Shown here in pieces: positions 35,830-47,429 of a stretch of 64,000 nt of DNA; within the stretch, counting starts at the first letter, position 1; the number at the start of each line of letters is the position of its first letter. Source of the DNA: Aplectana chamaeleonis (Eukaryota > Nematoda > Chromadorea > Rhabditida > Cosmocercidae); the NCBI GenBank assembly GCA_029168955.1, contig JAPDOI010001764.1, forward strand, positions 1 to 64,000, given 5' to 3'. The position numbers and the translations under genes were made by a program. The notes beneath the pieces are model-generated. The model searched no databases. It saw nothing but the letters and a program-made list of their open reading frames with translations, and was not told where the DNA came from.

Positions 35830-36150
35830 TCCTCATATTTATTTGTTTTATTTATTTATTTATATACGCCCTTTCGGGCATGCCAAGAACAAAAAAATTC
35901 GAGAGCAGTGCTCAGATGGCAAACAGACGGAACAAAAATAAAAAAAAACACAACAAACAACACAAATAAAATCAAATCAGCGCCGGACATAATCAAGTCT
36001 TACATGACCTGGGAGCATCAGCTTGCAGAGAAAGTAATTGACATGGCTTCACGTAAATGAGGCAGATCATGCAGAGGCAGGTAGAACGGGTTCACAAAGC
36101 GCTCGAAGCTAGTAACTACAAGTTATCTCCAAGAGGGAGCACTTAGAGTC
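35830..36150 (-). repeat. LINE-type 3' tail (minus strand)
   Basis: Read on the minus strand, GCCCGAAAGGGCGTATATAA is followed by AATAAATAAATAAAAC, a hairpin and A/T-rich tail typical of non-LTR 3' ends. No RT adjoins it, so this would be a severely 5'-truncated insertion. Confidence 0.45.
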
Positions 36151-36689
36151 CAACTATCACAGGATACATTTTGGGATAGGTGCAGACCGATAAAGCTTCC
36201 CTTGGAATGTTTGTGATTCGTAGCCGTACCTACACACTGCATCTACTCAGCGAATACCGGAGGCTATTCCCGGGTAGATGCAAGCACGCAACTGGACGAA
36301 GCCATACCAGGGCGGGCTCTGAGGAACCTCTTTAAACTAAACACGCACCCCAGGCGATGGCTTGCAGGGAGCCTCTACAGATCGCTATCAGGCTCAAGCG
36401 TATGGTGTGACGATCACAGAGGGGGGCCGCAGCTTTAGACGGCGGGTAAGGGGCCGCAGGCCCCCGGTCCGTCATCATGCCAAAAATTTCCCTCCTGCCG
36501 TACGGAGCAGATTTTTTTCGCAAAAACGGCGATTCACGGCCATTTCGCGCGCACAAAGCTCCACATAGCCATGACTTGTTTTCAGAGTCCTAAGAATTCA
36601 ATTTTGATGCCATTTTTGGACAGCTTCCAATAGTACCATTGGAGCAAAAGACCATACGATGGTGATGCGAAATTGACTTACTTGACTTA
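36151..36689. other. Unclassified DNA between LINE tail and RTE element
   Basis: Contains a GC-rich stretch (GGGGCCGCAGGCCCCCGG near 36450-36469). No gene was recognised. Confidence 0.4.
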
Positions 36690-36992
36690 ATCGGTTGGCT
36701 TTCGCCTGACGCGGTCATTCCGCATCTTCACCGAGGTGTGCCGTCCTTGTAGTCAGCCGTGTCCATTTTTCACGGTCTTCAGCCACAATTTGAACACATT
36801 CCATCCAGCTGTCACTATTCCATTTCCTGCGAAACGAAACATCGCGCCTGAACTGTCTTTCGATGCCGAGTGACTTTAAATCCTCTTCAACCACATCCGT
36901 CTAGAACTTTCGCCTACGCCCAGGTGGCCGTTTCCAGACAGGATTTGAAAGCATTCTTAAAGCGTGTTGTACGAGACGATCCGGCGTTCTTC

Positions 36993-38375
36993 TTAGTATA
37001 TGCCCGAGCAGTCGATGTCGACTTTCCATTGCTGCTTGAGATGGCGTGTTAGAAGATGCTGGCACCTCCCTCGTGTCAAGCGTTGTTGTACTGCGTCGAT
37101 TTCCTTGTAAAGTTCTTCGTTATGGCATACACGCGGCCAGAAATGTCCAAGCAAACGCCTAAAAAACTTCCTCTCCGTGCAATCCAACCTTTCCATCTGC
37201 GTCTTCGGTGCTGCCCACGTCTCCGATCCGTACACCATGATAGGGCGAATAGCGGATAGGTAGACGCGCAACTTGACTTCCTTCGCGATGGTGGTAGACC
37301 ACAAACACTTGGTTAGAGAATTGAATGCAGACGTAGCTTTCGCACATCGTTGTCGAATATCCGCTGCATAACTACCATCGTTCTTCAGCAAACAGCCCAA
37401 ATAACAGAAATCGTCCACCAGTTCGATACGTTGTCCGCCCACACAAACTCCCTTTGAAGGCCTCTGAGAGACCCACATCTGCTTGCATTTGTCGGGACGA
37501 AGACGAAGTCCATAGGCTGCGGCATACTTCGAAACGAGGTTCACAATCCTTTGCAGTTTTGCGTTGTTTTCATCGAATAGCACAATGTCGTCGGCGTACT
37601 CCAGGTCGACAAGGGAGCGTCCTGATGGTGTTAGGATCACATCCGCAGGAAACTGTTCTGCAACTCTACGCATGATGTCATCAACGGCGAAGTTGAATAG
37701 AAAAGGTCCTGCAACGGCTCCTTGCCTTACTCCTGTTTTCACCTCGAAAGCTGACGTAAATCCGACAGGTGTACGAACTGCTGCTGTTGTTCCTTTGTTC
37801 ATGTCCTCGATTAACCTAACATACTTTTCCGGGACTCCGTCTGCTCGCAGAGCATTGAGCAATCGATCACGATGAGGAGAGTCGAACGCGGCTTCAAAGT
37901 CCAAAAAAGCAAGCTGTAATGGCTTGGAAAATCGCTGCCACGATTCAATTACTCTTCTCACGAAGAACCCTTGGTCGATGGTCGATCTTCCAGGTCGAAA
38001 ACCGGCTTGCTTATCTCTGGTCGTTTCTTCACGATGTTTGATAGGTCGCTCGAGAATGATACGTTCTAAAACCTTGTACATGACACGAAGTAGAGAGATT
38101 CCTCTGTAGTTCTTAGGATCCGTGGATGCAATAATCAGACCACTGCGTTCACAAAAGTCGAGAAGGCGGTAGCCATTGTCCGATGTTTGCTCCACTGGGT
38201 AGAACCATTTACCGAGTACTTCGGATTCCTGATCAAGTCCCATCTTCGCATTTGCGTCAATCCCCACGACAACAGCATGTTGACAAGGTATCCTGGCCAG
38301 CAACGTATTGAGTTCTTCATAAAACGCATCCTTCGAATTGTCTTCGGCGGTTTCAGTGGGCGCATGAGCACTCAC
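36993..38375 (-). pseudogene. RTE endonuclease-RT with internal deletion
   Basis: The 460-codon frame begins in the endonuclease (HAVVVGIDANAKMG, GYRLLDFCERSGLIIAST) and jumps directly to RT (DPKNYRGISLL). The usual endonuclease C-terminus and inter-domain region, a few hundred residues, are missing, so this is an in-frame deletion. RT motifs are AFLDFEAAFDSPHRDRL (A), GVRQGAVAGPFLF (B) and LVDLEYADDIVLFDE (C). A thumb and a C-terminal domain (RRLLGHFWPRVCHNEELY) follow. The RT is otherwise uninterrupted. Without the endonuclease SDH region it cannot be autonomous, although it could be a source of RT sequence. Confidence 0.88.
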
Positions 38376-38426
38376 TATCCACAGATTGAATCCTCTGTGA
38401 TCCCGCTGTCGTACGAATGCATTTCG

Positions 38427-38693
38427 TCACGACGTTGAGCCAAACCCCTTGACCATACCATTGAAATCCTTCCTTACAGCTATTGCACAGCCTCCCACTC
38501 TCCTATCGTCAGCGTTACCGCAGTAGATGGTGTACTCTCCGACACTGATGACGGGTCTATCCTTTTGGCGGGTTTCCTGCGAAGCAGCAAACGGTGCATG
38601 GAAATAGCTCAGAAGTCTGGACAGCGCAGTTTTCTGGATATCACTCGACAGCGATCGACAGTTCCGGGTGGCGAAATTGTGGCTTGTGGCCAA
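38427..38693 (-). pseudogene. N-terminal part of the RTE endonuclease
   Basis: Frame with ATRNCRSLSSD, FAASQETRQKDRP, YTIYCGNADDRRVGGCAIAV: the NTRSL-like start, the catalytic glutamate context (QET) and the GGCAI motif of RTE endonucleases. It is out of frame with the next part (frameshift around 38400). Confidence 0.8.
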
Positions 38694-38870
38694 AGACTCC
38701 GTGACTCTTTAGGTACGGATCCTAAGGTGTTATGGACCAGAGGCCTTAGTGTGCCGGACGGCGACACCTTTATGCAATGTATGGGATACTTTCGCGATAT
38801 AGTTGTGCACGCTATATCGCTCGAACGTTCCCTGTGTACACTCAAACGTCTGCTGGGTTCAGTAGAAGCA

Positions 38871-39739
38871 GGGGCGCCAACGAGCAGGCACCAACAGACT
38901 TGTTTTCACACCCCCAATGCGAAATATCTCAGTTAATACCCGAAATCAATCAAAAATTGTATATTTCCACATTAAAATCCCTCATTGTGAACTGATCAGA
39001 CGGTCACCGTAAGAGAAATGTGAGACGTTTCGACCTGTGGTCGTTGGGAATCACAGAAAGAAATACAAGTATTACGATGAAACACCGGAGTCAGGAAGAC
39101 TTTTAACATTCCATTGTATTCACCTCACTAACAGAAACTTGAAAACGCTGAAAATTCGTTCCGTCAACTGTGAAGTGAGTTGTGGCGATGGGCGCTCTGT
39201 GCTAGCAAAAAATGCAACAAAACGTTTGCAGAAAATGTACTCGGTGCTGCTCTTCTTTTTCAGACCTCGCGATTGAGTGTGAAATCTACTGAAAGGCTCT
39301 TCGTTTGGAAGAATGTCAAAAAATGTAGCGAAGTGGTGGAGGCTTGCGTTCACGTGTTCCACAATACTAGATGTACTGGCGTCATTTATTACCCTTTATG
39401 TGACAGTTTCTCGCTTTCGTCCCTGCGGTGTGACATCTAAATTTTGTTTCAGCCGTCTGAGACTTACAAGCAGCACCAGGTGACTGGTGAGAACGTTGTG
39501 TACTCATGACTGAAAACTTGCAGCCCATCAGACACGGTGGAGCATCGTCATTTGAAGGAACCCATCATTCGAAGGAACTCGAAATTAATTTCCTGTGCTA
39601 CAGATCATTAGGTAGATCTCCCATTAATTCTGGTTGGTGAACCGAATAGGAAGGACTCCTTCATAACAAGTGTTTGTGTGAGGTTCATTGCATGTCTTCC
39701 TGCGTCGTGATCACAAGTGTCAACTTGTGAGCTCCGCAG
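38871..39739. other. DNA without recognised genes
   Basis: No motif was recognised; an AT-rich mixture with short chance frames. Confidence 0.4.
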
Positions 39740-39900
39740 ACAACAGCGGATCATTCCTTGCGGGTCCCGAAATTTCGTTGCTGGTTACATATGTTCTTTC
39801 AATAATCCGTAGATACCTTGCATCCTACCAGTCATAATGGAAGCTCCACCACAACCGTTCCAAGAAAGAGAAATAAGACGTTGTTCAAAGACTCATCGAG
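39740..39900 (-). pseudogene. hAT-type transposase relic (candidate)
   Basis: On the minus strand a short frame reads LISLSWNGCGGASIMTGRMQ followed by GIYGLLKEHM and a stop. This resembles the DGASVMTG...GVHAKL segment of the transposase gene at 47430-48790 and of hAT-type transposases. The first catalytic-region aspartate is replaced by asparagine. Neighbouring frames up to about 40450 may be more of the same gene but are unreadable. Confidence 0.4.
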
Positions 39901-40880
39901 AGGCCAGGTTGCTCTGTCTAGGAATCTAATGAAGTTAAGCGTTCCCGTGAGACATACAAGGTGCCACGAGCGAACTTATTCTGAACTTCCACAATAGTTA
40001 ATGAACGATTGACAGGCGATGCAGTTCTCAGTAAAAAGACTCTATTTTATTCCGTTTCCTGTGTGATCATTTGTTGTAGGTGAGATCGGGAGGTTTTCTT
40101 CGGTGACTTACTTCAACAGATCGTGTTTCATGTTAACAGCGAACTGCTTAATCACACCTGTAGACTCTTCTCGCTTCGTAATGAGCTCCACAAGCAACTG
40201 TTCCTGTCTTCATCGTGCAATTACGGGTGGAAATTCTTTGGCAAAGTTAAATGCCTTTTTAAATGTAGTGTAGGCTATGGCAGTAGATGTTATTGCAGCA
40301 TCGGTGGCTCGCTTCGAGCCTTCCTTCTCATGGCCTAGGAAACACGCAAGTTTTTGTTGTGCTCTGTGGGGTTGTAGTGGTGTCGTCTAATCGTCTGGCG
40401 AAGTAATCTCAGCCCATTTCTGCACGTTCAAAAAATCTGTAGATGTAGCTTTTTTTAAGACAAGACACCTTGTCGTAGTCAAAGTGTGCTGTGTCGAAGA
40501 CAGTCTTCACCCTCCCTTGGTTGTCGCCGTGGGAGCGGGGCCTCTCTGTACCTTGCCGTGCTCTGTTGGTTCTGTTTTCTACGCACTTTCCAAAATTAAG
40601 GGCGAGGATGTCGCTTTCTTCGTTCTACTGGGATCGATTGTGACCTGGATCCTCATCTAATAGATCTAATAAGCCAATCCTCACGGTCTGACGACTGTCG
40701 CGAAGCTTGCTGCAGAAAAGTTAACAGTAATAGAGAGTGTTGTCTTGTTAGTGTTGTCTCTTCTTGGGGCCTATTTCACCACTTTGTTGACCGTAGTAAG
40801 TTAAAAAAAGGTATGGCGCGAAGATACTCGCCATTGAATCTAGCAGTGTCGAAAATTGTGAAACGGACGTCAGATTCGTC
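39901..40880. other. DNA without confidently recognised features
   Basis: Possible extension of the transposase relic on the minus strand, otherwise featureless. Confidence 0.35.
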
Positions 40881-40889
40881 TTCACCGCC

Positions 40890-41465
40890 CTGAATTACAC
40901 CTTCGTCAAGATTTCAGCCAAATTCGAGATGCTGACCAGAGATCGCGAAACGACTGTCGGGACTTCAACGTCAGGAGAGCACGAAAAATTTTTTGTTCGG
41001 GGTCGGGCTGTTGCAGTGTTTATTTTGAAGAGGACCATAAAAAAGCTGTCGGTCGAGTCCCAGGTCGATCCGACCATTTTGAGCCGATTACGGCCGGTGT
41101 AACGGCTGTAAGTGTGACGGTGTGATTTGAGCCTTGAAAACAGGCCTCATCACACCGTGTGATTTTTGCTATAAAGGCCTCTAGATCAGTTTTTCGATCT
41201 TTATCCGATCGCTAAGTAAGCAAAGTACTTGGCCAGTCCTTCCAGAGGCTAAGCAGTTGACGATGAGTGTGTCGATCGGGGCGCTGAAAAATAAAAAAAA
41301 CGCTGTCTGGACTTTGGCGTCAGAAGAGGTCGAAAAATTTTTTTTTCGGGGTCGGGCTGTGGCAGTGTTTATTGTGAAGAGAACCATAAAAACAGCTGTC
41401 GGCCTAGTCCCAGGTCGATCCGACCATTTTGAGCCGATTACGGCCGGTGTGACTTGACCTACATA
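40890..41465. repeat. Two direct copies of a dispersed repeat
   Basis: The blocks at about 40970-41105 and 41330-41455 share TTCGGGGTCGGGCTGT, AGTCCCAGGTCGATCCGACC and GAGCCGATTACGGCCGGTGT. A related block without the GGGGTCGGGC start lies at 55490-55740. A non-coding dispersed repeat is likely. Confidence 0.7.
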
Positions 41466-42289
41466 TAATGTCCGTTTTTGCTGGAAATCGTTTGGTAGCG
41501 TTGTTCGGAAGAGACCGCTCAGATTGTCTTGCACAAGGAGTTAAAGTCACAACCTCGGGGGTAGGGGGGGGGGCGCACCTCTCACGGGCCGATCACACCG
41601 CTACGCCTTACTTTGATCGCTATATGTGTTTACTGCAGTATGTACAAGGCAGAGCACGTAGAATGTATTAAAATACTTGAGAGCACTAATGCCGAGGACA
41701 ACAGCCTACCCAAACTGAATAAAGTGATCGTTAGAGTTCTTAAGGCTCCTGTAATTCAAGCCTCTAAGTTCTAGGATATAGCTCAAATAGCTAATTATCT
41801 AATTGCTGAGTGAGCATGAGAGAAAAAATGCTTTGAATGTGAGGTTTTCGAGCAAATTTTGTGAGCACCTGAGATCTCTGCATCACTAGCCTGAACTGGA
41901 GATGAATGCGGAACATGAAGCAAGCTACCAGTCAAGAAATGAGCTATTTAGTCTATAGTGGGGAGCAAGCGGTCTGATAGGAACGGCAGGTATTGGTGTT
42001 ACAGCTGACGGGCGTGCGAAGATGTGGGCCAACCACTTCGGCACCAAACGGAGCAACCTTTTTCACTGGAACAGAAACAGTGAGAGAATAGCAGTGAAAT
42101 CAGAGTCTTTCAGGCAAAAGAAAAAAGTGCTGATATTAGCTGTGTAATCGCAAACTTTTCTAATAGCTCTTTATCACATTTTCTGCTTTTTAATTAATTC
42201 TGCTCCATGGTCATAATCACATAGGAGAACTAATTTGGCTATTTCTGCCAAGAAAAGAAACTAGATCTTTTCTAAGCAGAAATTAGCAG
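41466..42289. other. DNA without recognised genes
   Basis: Includes a G-rich run (GTAGGGGGGGGGGCGC near 41563-41576) also echoed at 55868-55890. Probably includes the 3' region of the following LINE. Confidence 0.4.
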
Positions 42290-42310
42290 AAGTCGCACGC
42301 CGGGAAACAA

Positions 42311-44207
42311 TCAACTTGTATCAGGAACGTCGGCTATTAAGGTCAGGTTGAAATCAACCAGTCTTCTTTTGAAAGCGGACCTATCTTTCGACGTTAACAT
42401 TTCGAGTGGTAACTGCCCCATCCAACGCCCACATCGATTGAAAAAGGTGTGAAACATATGATTCCGCCTTTTGTTCCCTAATGTGGCATACTGGATGACA
42501 AGCCTTGACGACCTGGAGCTCGATGGCCTGAATATCCAGTACTTTCCTGCTCGTAACTTGACCTGCCGTCTTAGAATCCGAAAGTTTAGCATTAGGTCCG
42601 AAAATATGCGTCTTTTTCGTAAAGAATGAAGGGAAAAACGCTTAAGGCGTTCACTATAACTAGGCAAGGTGCTGCCATCGGAACTTACGCATTTCAACCA
42701 CAAAACTCGGGTGAAAAGTGTTGAACCTTTTCAATTCTGACAATATCCTTTTCAAGAAAGGGGCTCCACAGAGATGAACAATATTCAAGATGAGGTATTT
42801 TTAAGGATTGTAAAGGCGTGTCAAAATTTGGACATCCGAGCATTTGATATTCCTGAGCATCATAAACAGTGTGGCATATGCTTTTTTAACTATATTGTCA
42901 ATGTGATCCGAAAAGTCTAGGTTAGAATTCAGACAAACTCCAAGGTCTTTAATAGAGCTGCGCGCAGAAAATGTGACTCCGTTCACATGAAATTCAGGAG
43001 ACTCGAGGTCCCCAATATGCATAGCTGAACATTTTCCAAGATTGAGCGGAATACTCCAGTTGATGGCCCATTCGACCATAATTTCAATTGACGCTCTAAG
43101 CGCTGAGAGTACTTCCTCCTTATTATCTCGCCCATAAGAAGCATAGATTTTGATATCATCGGCATAGGCTTGGACTTTGATATTCTGATGTATTTTCAGA
43201 CGCTGAGGCACGAGACGCCAATCGTATAAATTAAGAACAAAAGAGGAGATAACACTGCTCCCTGCCCCGAATTCCAAGAAACTCTATTTTTGCTAAAAGT
43301 TTGCTGTGGCAGACCTTATCAAATGCTTTTGAGAAATCGAAGAAAATTATGTCTACAGAGTCACCGACGTTCATAGACCGACTAAAGTCATAAAAAGCAT
43401 CAAGTAAATTAGTAGAAGTTGAAGCACCTGGTAAGAATCCGTGTTGCTCAGGAGGGATAAGTGAATGCTGATTGAGCCAGGAGAGCACTTGTCTACTTAT
43501 AATTTTCTCCATCACCTTAATAGGTGTGGGAGTGAGGCTGATAGGTCGAAAATTAACTCAAATCTTTAGCTCCATGTATCTTGGGAATGGCTGTAACTAT
43601 TTCTTGCTTCCAAAAGTGTGGAACCTCTCGAAGCATCAGTGAGAGGTTGAACAGATGTGAAAGTGGCATAGATAACGATTTATGACACTTTTTATACACA
43701 ATTGGAGGAATACCATCATAGGGTTCGGTCATTGACGGCTTGAGAGCTTTCAATATAGTGCAGATTTCATGTGGATGGAAGTAAATATCAATGTTGAACG
43801 GCCGTGCATAATTACCAGTCATTTGTGGTACTTCGGTAGAACCATATGAAGAAAAAACACTGGCGAAGTAATTTCCTAGAGCATCTGCTTTTTCCTGATC
43901 TGTGGAATATATGAGGTCGTTGCAAATAAGCAAAGGTGGCAGAGAAGTTTTTGGTTTGCCGATACACCGCAAGTACTGATAAAGATGCTTCATGGGCTGT
44001 CCGGAGGCAAGCCTCTTTTCATAGTTCGCAAGAAACTTTTTTTAAGTGGCAGTTGAGATCATCACATACTTTCTTATAAAGAGGATGAGATACCGGTTCA
44101 TTCAAGCAGCGAAATAAGCGCTCTTTTTGTTCAAAAAGGTTGCCTATATGAGTAGGATAAGCTAGATCTGGAGATTTCGGAAGTTTCATAGGAACAAAGA
44201 CTGCCAA
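42311..44207 (-). pseudogene. Linker and reverse transcriptase of the minus-strand CR1-like LINE
   Basis: In reading order the frames are 44207-44019 (linker), 43993-43553 (linker with ADALGNYFASVFSS; SMTEPYDGIPPIVYKKC and FNLSLMLREVPHFWKQE before RT), 43515-43231 (GFLPGASTSTNLLDAFYDF; motif A IIFFDFSKAFDKVCHSKL), 43277-42801 (motif C VQAYADDIKIYAS; thumb SIKDLGVCLNSNLDFSDHID) and 42703-42311 (C-terminal domain). Motif B is lost at a junction near 43260, where VPQG is not readable. The catalytic YADD is intact. Frameshifts at about 43540 and 43260 disable it. Confidence 0.85.
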
Positions 44208-44212
44208 AGCAC

Positions 44213-45776
44213 TAGAGTGAGGACCGAATATTCGAGTTCGAATAAATATTCGAATTTTTCGAACGAATTTTTATTCGAACTTTCGAATATTCGAAAAGTG
44301 TGAATATTCGAACATTATTCGAATTCGACTATTCGCAAAAGGTGAATATTCGAATATTATTCGAATTCGACTATTCGGAAAAGGTGAATATTCGAATATT
44401 ATTCGAATTCGACTGTTCGGAAAAGGTGAATATTCGAATATTATTCGAATTCGACTATTCGGGAAAGGTGAATATTCGAATATTATTCGAATTCGACTAT
44501 TCGGAAAAGGTGAATATTCGAATATTATTCGAATTCGACTGTTCGGAAAAGGTGAATATTCGAATATTATTCGAATTCGACTATTCGGGAAAGGTGAATA
44601 TTCGAATATTATTCGAATTCGACTATTCGGAAAAGGTGAATATTCGAACGTTATTCCAATTTGAATACCCGAGCTGATTTAACAAAAAATATGAAAATCA
44701 GCTCTATGAAGGAATCGACATACCTTTCAAGACTGATGTCATTTTCTTCATTACTCCATTGTTCCATTTTTCCGAACGCAAGAGCTTAATTTTTTCCCCA
44801 AACCGTCTGATGAGGCTACTAGGGCGGTTCTAACAGGAGCCACATGCCAATCAAACTTGGCCACGCCCATTTTTTCATACCGCCGCGCAATGATAACACC
44901 AACCTTAGCTTCGTTGGGTGGAGCCATGTACTCCACCAACCTTCACCCCTGGGCAGGTGAAGTGGGGAACGTCCATCATTGGGAAAACCGGTGACAACCG
45001 GTGAAACGCCCCGAAAAAGAATGAAAGTGACCCAACACTCATGCAAGTCATTTTCAAGATTGGGTGGGTGTCACTGCCGGTTTTTCGTCCATAACTTTTT
45101 TGTGCTTGGAGATAGATAGAATTCTGCGTCAACTTGTGCTTCCAGTTTGGAAAAATATTTTCTCGATCCTTCAGCCTAATTCATTTTACGAAACACCGGT
45201 TTTTCGCCTATAACACTTTAACCTGGTGAGGGTTGTTTTTGAAATCCACGTCAAATTCTGAGTCGAATGATATATCGGGTTTCTAACTTTGCTCGCTCCA
45301 TAAGCCAGCCAGGTCGGTGGAACTGAGCCCCGTTGTTGGCTCTAGCAGAACTCTGCGCCTCTCATTCAAACCATGGAGGCGAAAGCACCCTATGGAGATA
45401 ACTGTGGAGCTTGGCTCCATCAATCTGGCTTACTTATGGGGCAAGCAAAGTTAGTTAGGCTCCTCGAATAAGCTCCTTAGGCTAAGCTAGAGCGGAAAAG
45501 TTGATTTTGTAGCATTCTTTGCGTTGTAGCCCGTACAGGTGTAGAGACGAGTCGTGCCTTATTAATTTCAATTGTAGGTGGAAATAAAGCTTTAGAAGAA
45601 GAATTCAACTTGTTATTGCCGCTCACTTCGTAGTTGCGCGATATTGCTATCGATGCTTAAATTATTCGTCATTCGAATATTCGAATTTAGCCGAAATTCG
45701 TTCGTTCGAAATAAAAAATGAACGAATTTATTCGAAATTCGTTCGTTCGGTCTCTTTTTAAAAAGTCCTCACTCTA
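44213..45776. mobile_element. hAT-like non-autonomous element G, inside the LINE
   Basis: TAGAGTGAGGAC at the left is mirrored by GTCCTCACTCTA at the right. The 8-bp duplication CAAAGCAC is exact at 44205-44212 and 45777-45784. It is 1564 bp. The sub-termini consist of ATTCGAATATTCG-type repeats. It interrupts the LINE between the endonuclease and the linker; removing it restores continuous similarity. No transposase. Confidence 0.95.
44290..44660. repeat. 42-bp tandem array in hAT-like element G
   Basis: The unit GTGAATATTCGAATATTATT plus CGAATTCGACTATTCGGAAAAG is exactly 42 bp, about eight copies. The 125-codon frame over it is an artefact. Confidence 0.95.
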
Positions 45777-45784
45777 CAAAGCAC

Positions 45785-46531
45785 TATAAATTACATGACA
45801 AAAACGTTCGTCAGCCTCGGTTACGCAAGAGTACTGATCAAATACTTCAAACCGATTCACGCTAGAAAGAAAACTGTCAAGAGCGCAAAAGTCGGTTTTC
45901 ATAAAGTCCGGGAAGGGAATTTGATAGGAGTCGCGAGTTTCCTCCAGCAACTGAAAGGAAACAGTGGCGTGGTCAGATGAGCCAAGGGGTAGCGATAAAC
46001 GGGTATTGGAAATGTTGGGTTGTGAAGATATTACTATGTCAAGCACATTGTTACCGTGAGTGGGTTGCGACACATATTGTTTGAAGCCACCAACTCCAAA
46101 AAAGTCTAGAAACGATTTGGATGTAGCGTTGAGGGCACAGTTGTTTGTCCAGTCAATTTGTAAGTTGAAATCACCCAAAAGTATACTGCTTTTCCGAAAA
46201 GAGGAGAGGTCTCGAAGAACTTCAATGAGTGCTTCGTCGTCGCATCTCGTAGAGTTTGGAGGGCGATAAACAGTAATGAGACGAGTATGGGACCTTTTCG
46301 CTGGGAAAAAAATTCGATGGAGAGGACGTCAGCTTTCAAGGGCGCGCTAAACTCAACAGAATCAACTAAGAGGTTGCATTTTACCAGGCAGCATACTCCC
46401 CCACCAACGCGCGTGCTACGGTCAGAGCCATATACCCAGTAGGGAAGGCTCCCTACCAATTCCAAATCGAGAATATTCGCTGTTAGCCATGTTTCAGTGA
46501 TAAATGAAAAATCAGGATTGTTTAGACGCAA
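45785..46531 (-). pseudogene. AP-endonuclease domain of the minus-strand CR1-like LINE
   Basis: The frame 46531-46106 has FSFITETWLTA, GSDRSTRVGGGVCCLV and loses frame after the SLLFIA region, where VYRPP would be expected. It continues in the frame 46178-45774 with MGDFNLQIDW, QYVSQPTHGNNVLDIVIS and LPLGSSDHATVSFQL, the catalytic SDH box. The end is cut by hAT-like element G at 45784. All catalytic boxes are recognisable and one frameshift separates them. Confidence 0.85.
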
Positions 46532-46588
46532 AAAGTAGTGTAAATGAAAAATTGTTTTTCAAACTGCGCGCATTCATAAGACTGCAAG

Positions 46589-47209
46589 TCAGAGCAGGCC
46601 TACCATGCGGACTAAAATGTTTTCCGAGCCTTTGCGTGGAATCATCGGGACCTGGATGAGTTTTCCTCCATACACCACCCACTCACGCTCCAGTTTCCAC
46701 TTGTTTAGCTCTTTTGCCTGCTGACGTAGCTCGTAGTCCTGATCCCTCTCCTCCTTCGTCATACTGCGCCGTATGTAGACATTGGGAAAATCAGAACCAC
46801 GGAGGAAACGAGCTTGTGCAAGGGCCCGGCGCCAGTGGGACGTTGTCGGAAGGACAACTTTCACCAGGCGTGGACGTAGACAAATGACAATTCTATGGGC
46901 CCTCTTCTCGCTCTCAATGGCCTCAGAAAAATCCGCAGGAATTTTCGCCGCGAGATCATTGAGAATGTGGCCGACCAACGGGTTAGTATTCACTTGCAAT
47001 GCCTTTTTCAAGAGGTCCATAGCTGTCAGTCCGGAAATATCCGGAAAATTGTCCTGGCTGATAGCTGAAGCCCCTATGTTCTCAGAATTGGAAGCTTGTG
47101 AGGCTAACCCAGAAGTGCTCCTGGTGACGCGATGTTGCTGCTTCATTGGCACCATTTTTATCTTTGATCTACCAGGGATTATTGGAAATCTTGAGTGCCC
47201 GACTGGCAA
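46589..47209 (-). CDS. ORF1-like protein of the CR1-like LINE
   Basis: This 206-codon intact frame lies just upstream of the endonuclease on the minus strand. It has a low-complexity polar N-terminus (RVTRSTSGLASQASNSEN) and a C-terminal half with RAHRIVICLRPRLVKVVLPT, RRALAQARFLRGSDFPNVYI and RRSMTKEERDQDYELR. That half is the typical basic region that precedes the endonuclease in nematode CR1-like elements, where a conserved T-x-E-R segment is common. It probably binds element RNA; this is inferred from position. The last residues run to a stop at 46589, with no frameshift. Confidence 0.65.
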   Translation of the reverse strand: MPVGHSRFPIIPGRSKIKMVPMKQQHRVTRSTSGLASQASNSENIGASAISQDNFPDISGLTAMDLLKKALQVNTNPLVGHILNDLAAKIPADFSEAIESEKRAHRIVICLRPRLVKVVLPTTSHWRRALAQARFLRGSDFPNVYIRRSMTKEERDQDYELRQQAKELNKWKLEREWVVYGGKLIQVPMIPRKGSENILVRMVGLL

Positions 47210-47429
47210 GAGTGAACAAAAAAAATCGCTGAAGTGACGCCTAAGTAAAGATTTTACTAAAAAGATGTGTGAGGAAAGAGTAATGTGATGCGAAAAAAGA
47301 AAACAAGCGAAATTCTAGAAGGTGGTGCTAAAAAAAATGCGAAAAATGCGAAAAATTACAGAGCGCTGAAGAAGACAACCACTCGTCGCCAGGTGACACC
47401 TTTTTGTTTTAGTTTTCTATTGTAGTTTC

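Larger units (their letters stand above)
36690..38870 (-). mobile_element. RTE-clade non-LTR retrotransposon
   Basis: This minus-strand element has the start of the endonuclease at 38427-38693, an endonuclease/RT frame at 38375-36993, and a 3' region to about 36690. The 5' end was not located precisely. RT style (ADDIVLF catalytic box, GVRQGAVAGPFLF) and the short ORF arrangement are RTE-like, not CR1. A related relic is at 404-850. Confidence 0.85.
42290..47240 (-). mobile_element. CR1-like LINE with ORF1, endonuclease and RT
   Basis: Reading right to left are ORF1 (47209-46589), endonuclease (46531-about 45785), linker and RT (44207-42311). It is the most complete LINE in the window, about 3.4 kb once the 1.56-kb hAT-like insertion (44213-45776) is removed. 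Small frameshifts remain in endonuclease and RT, so it is probably inactive. Exact ends were not determined. Confidence 0.85.
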
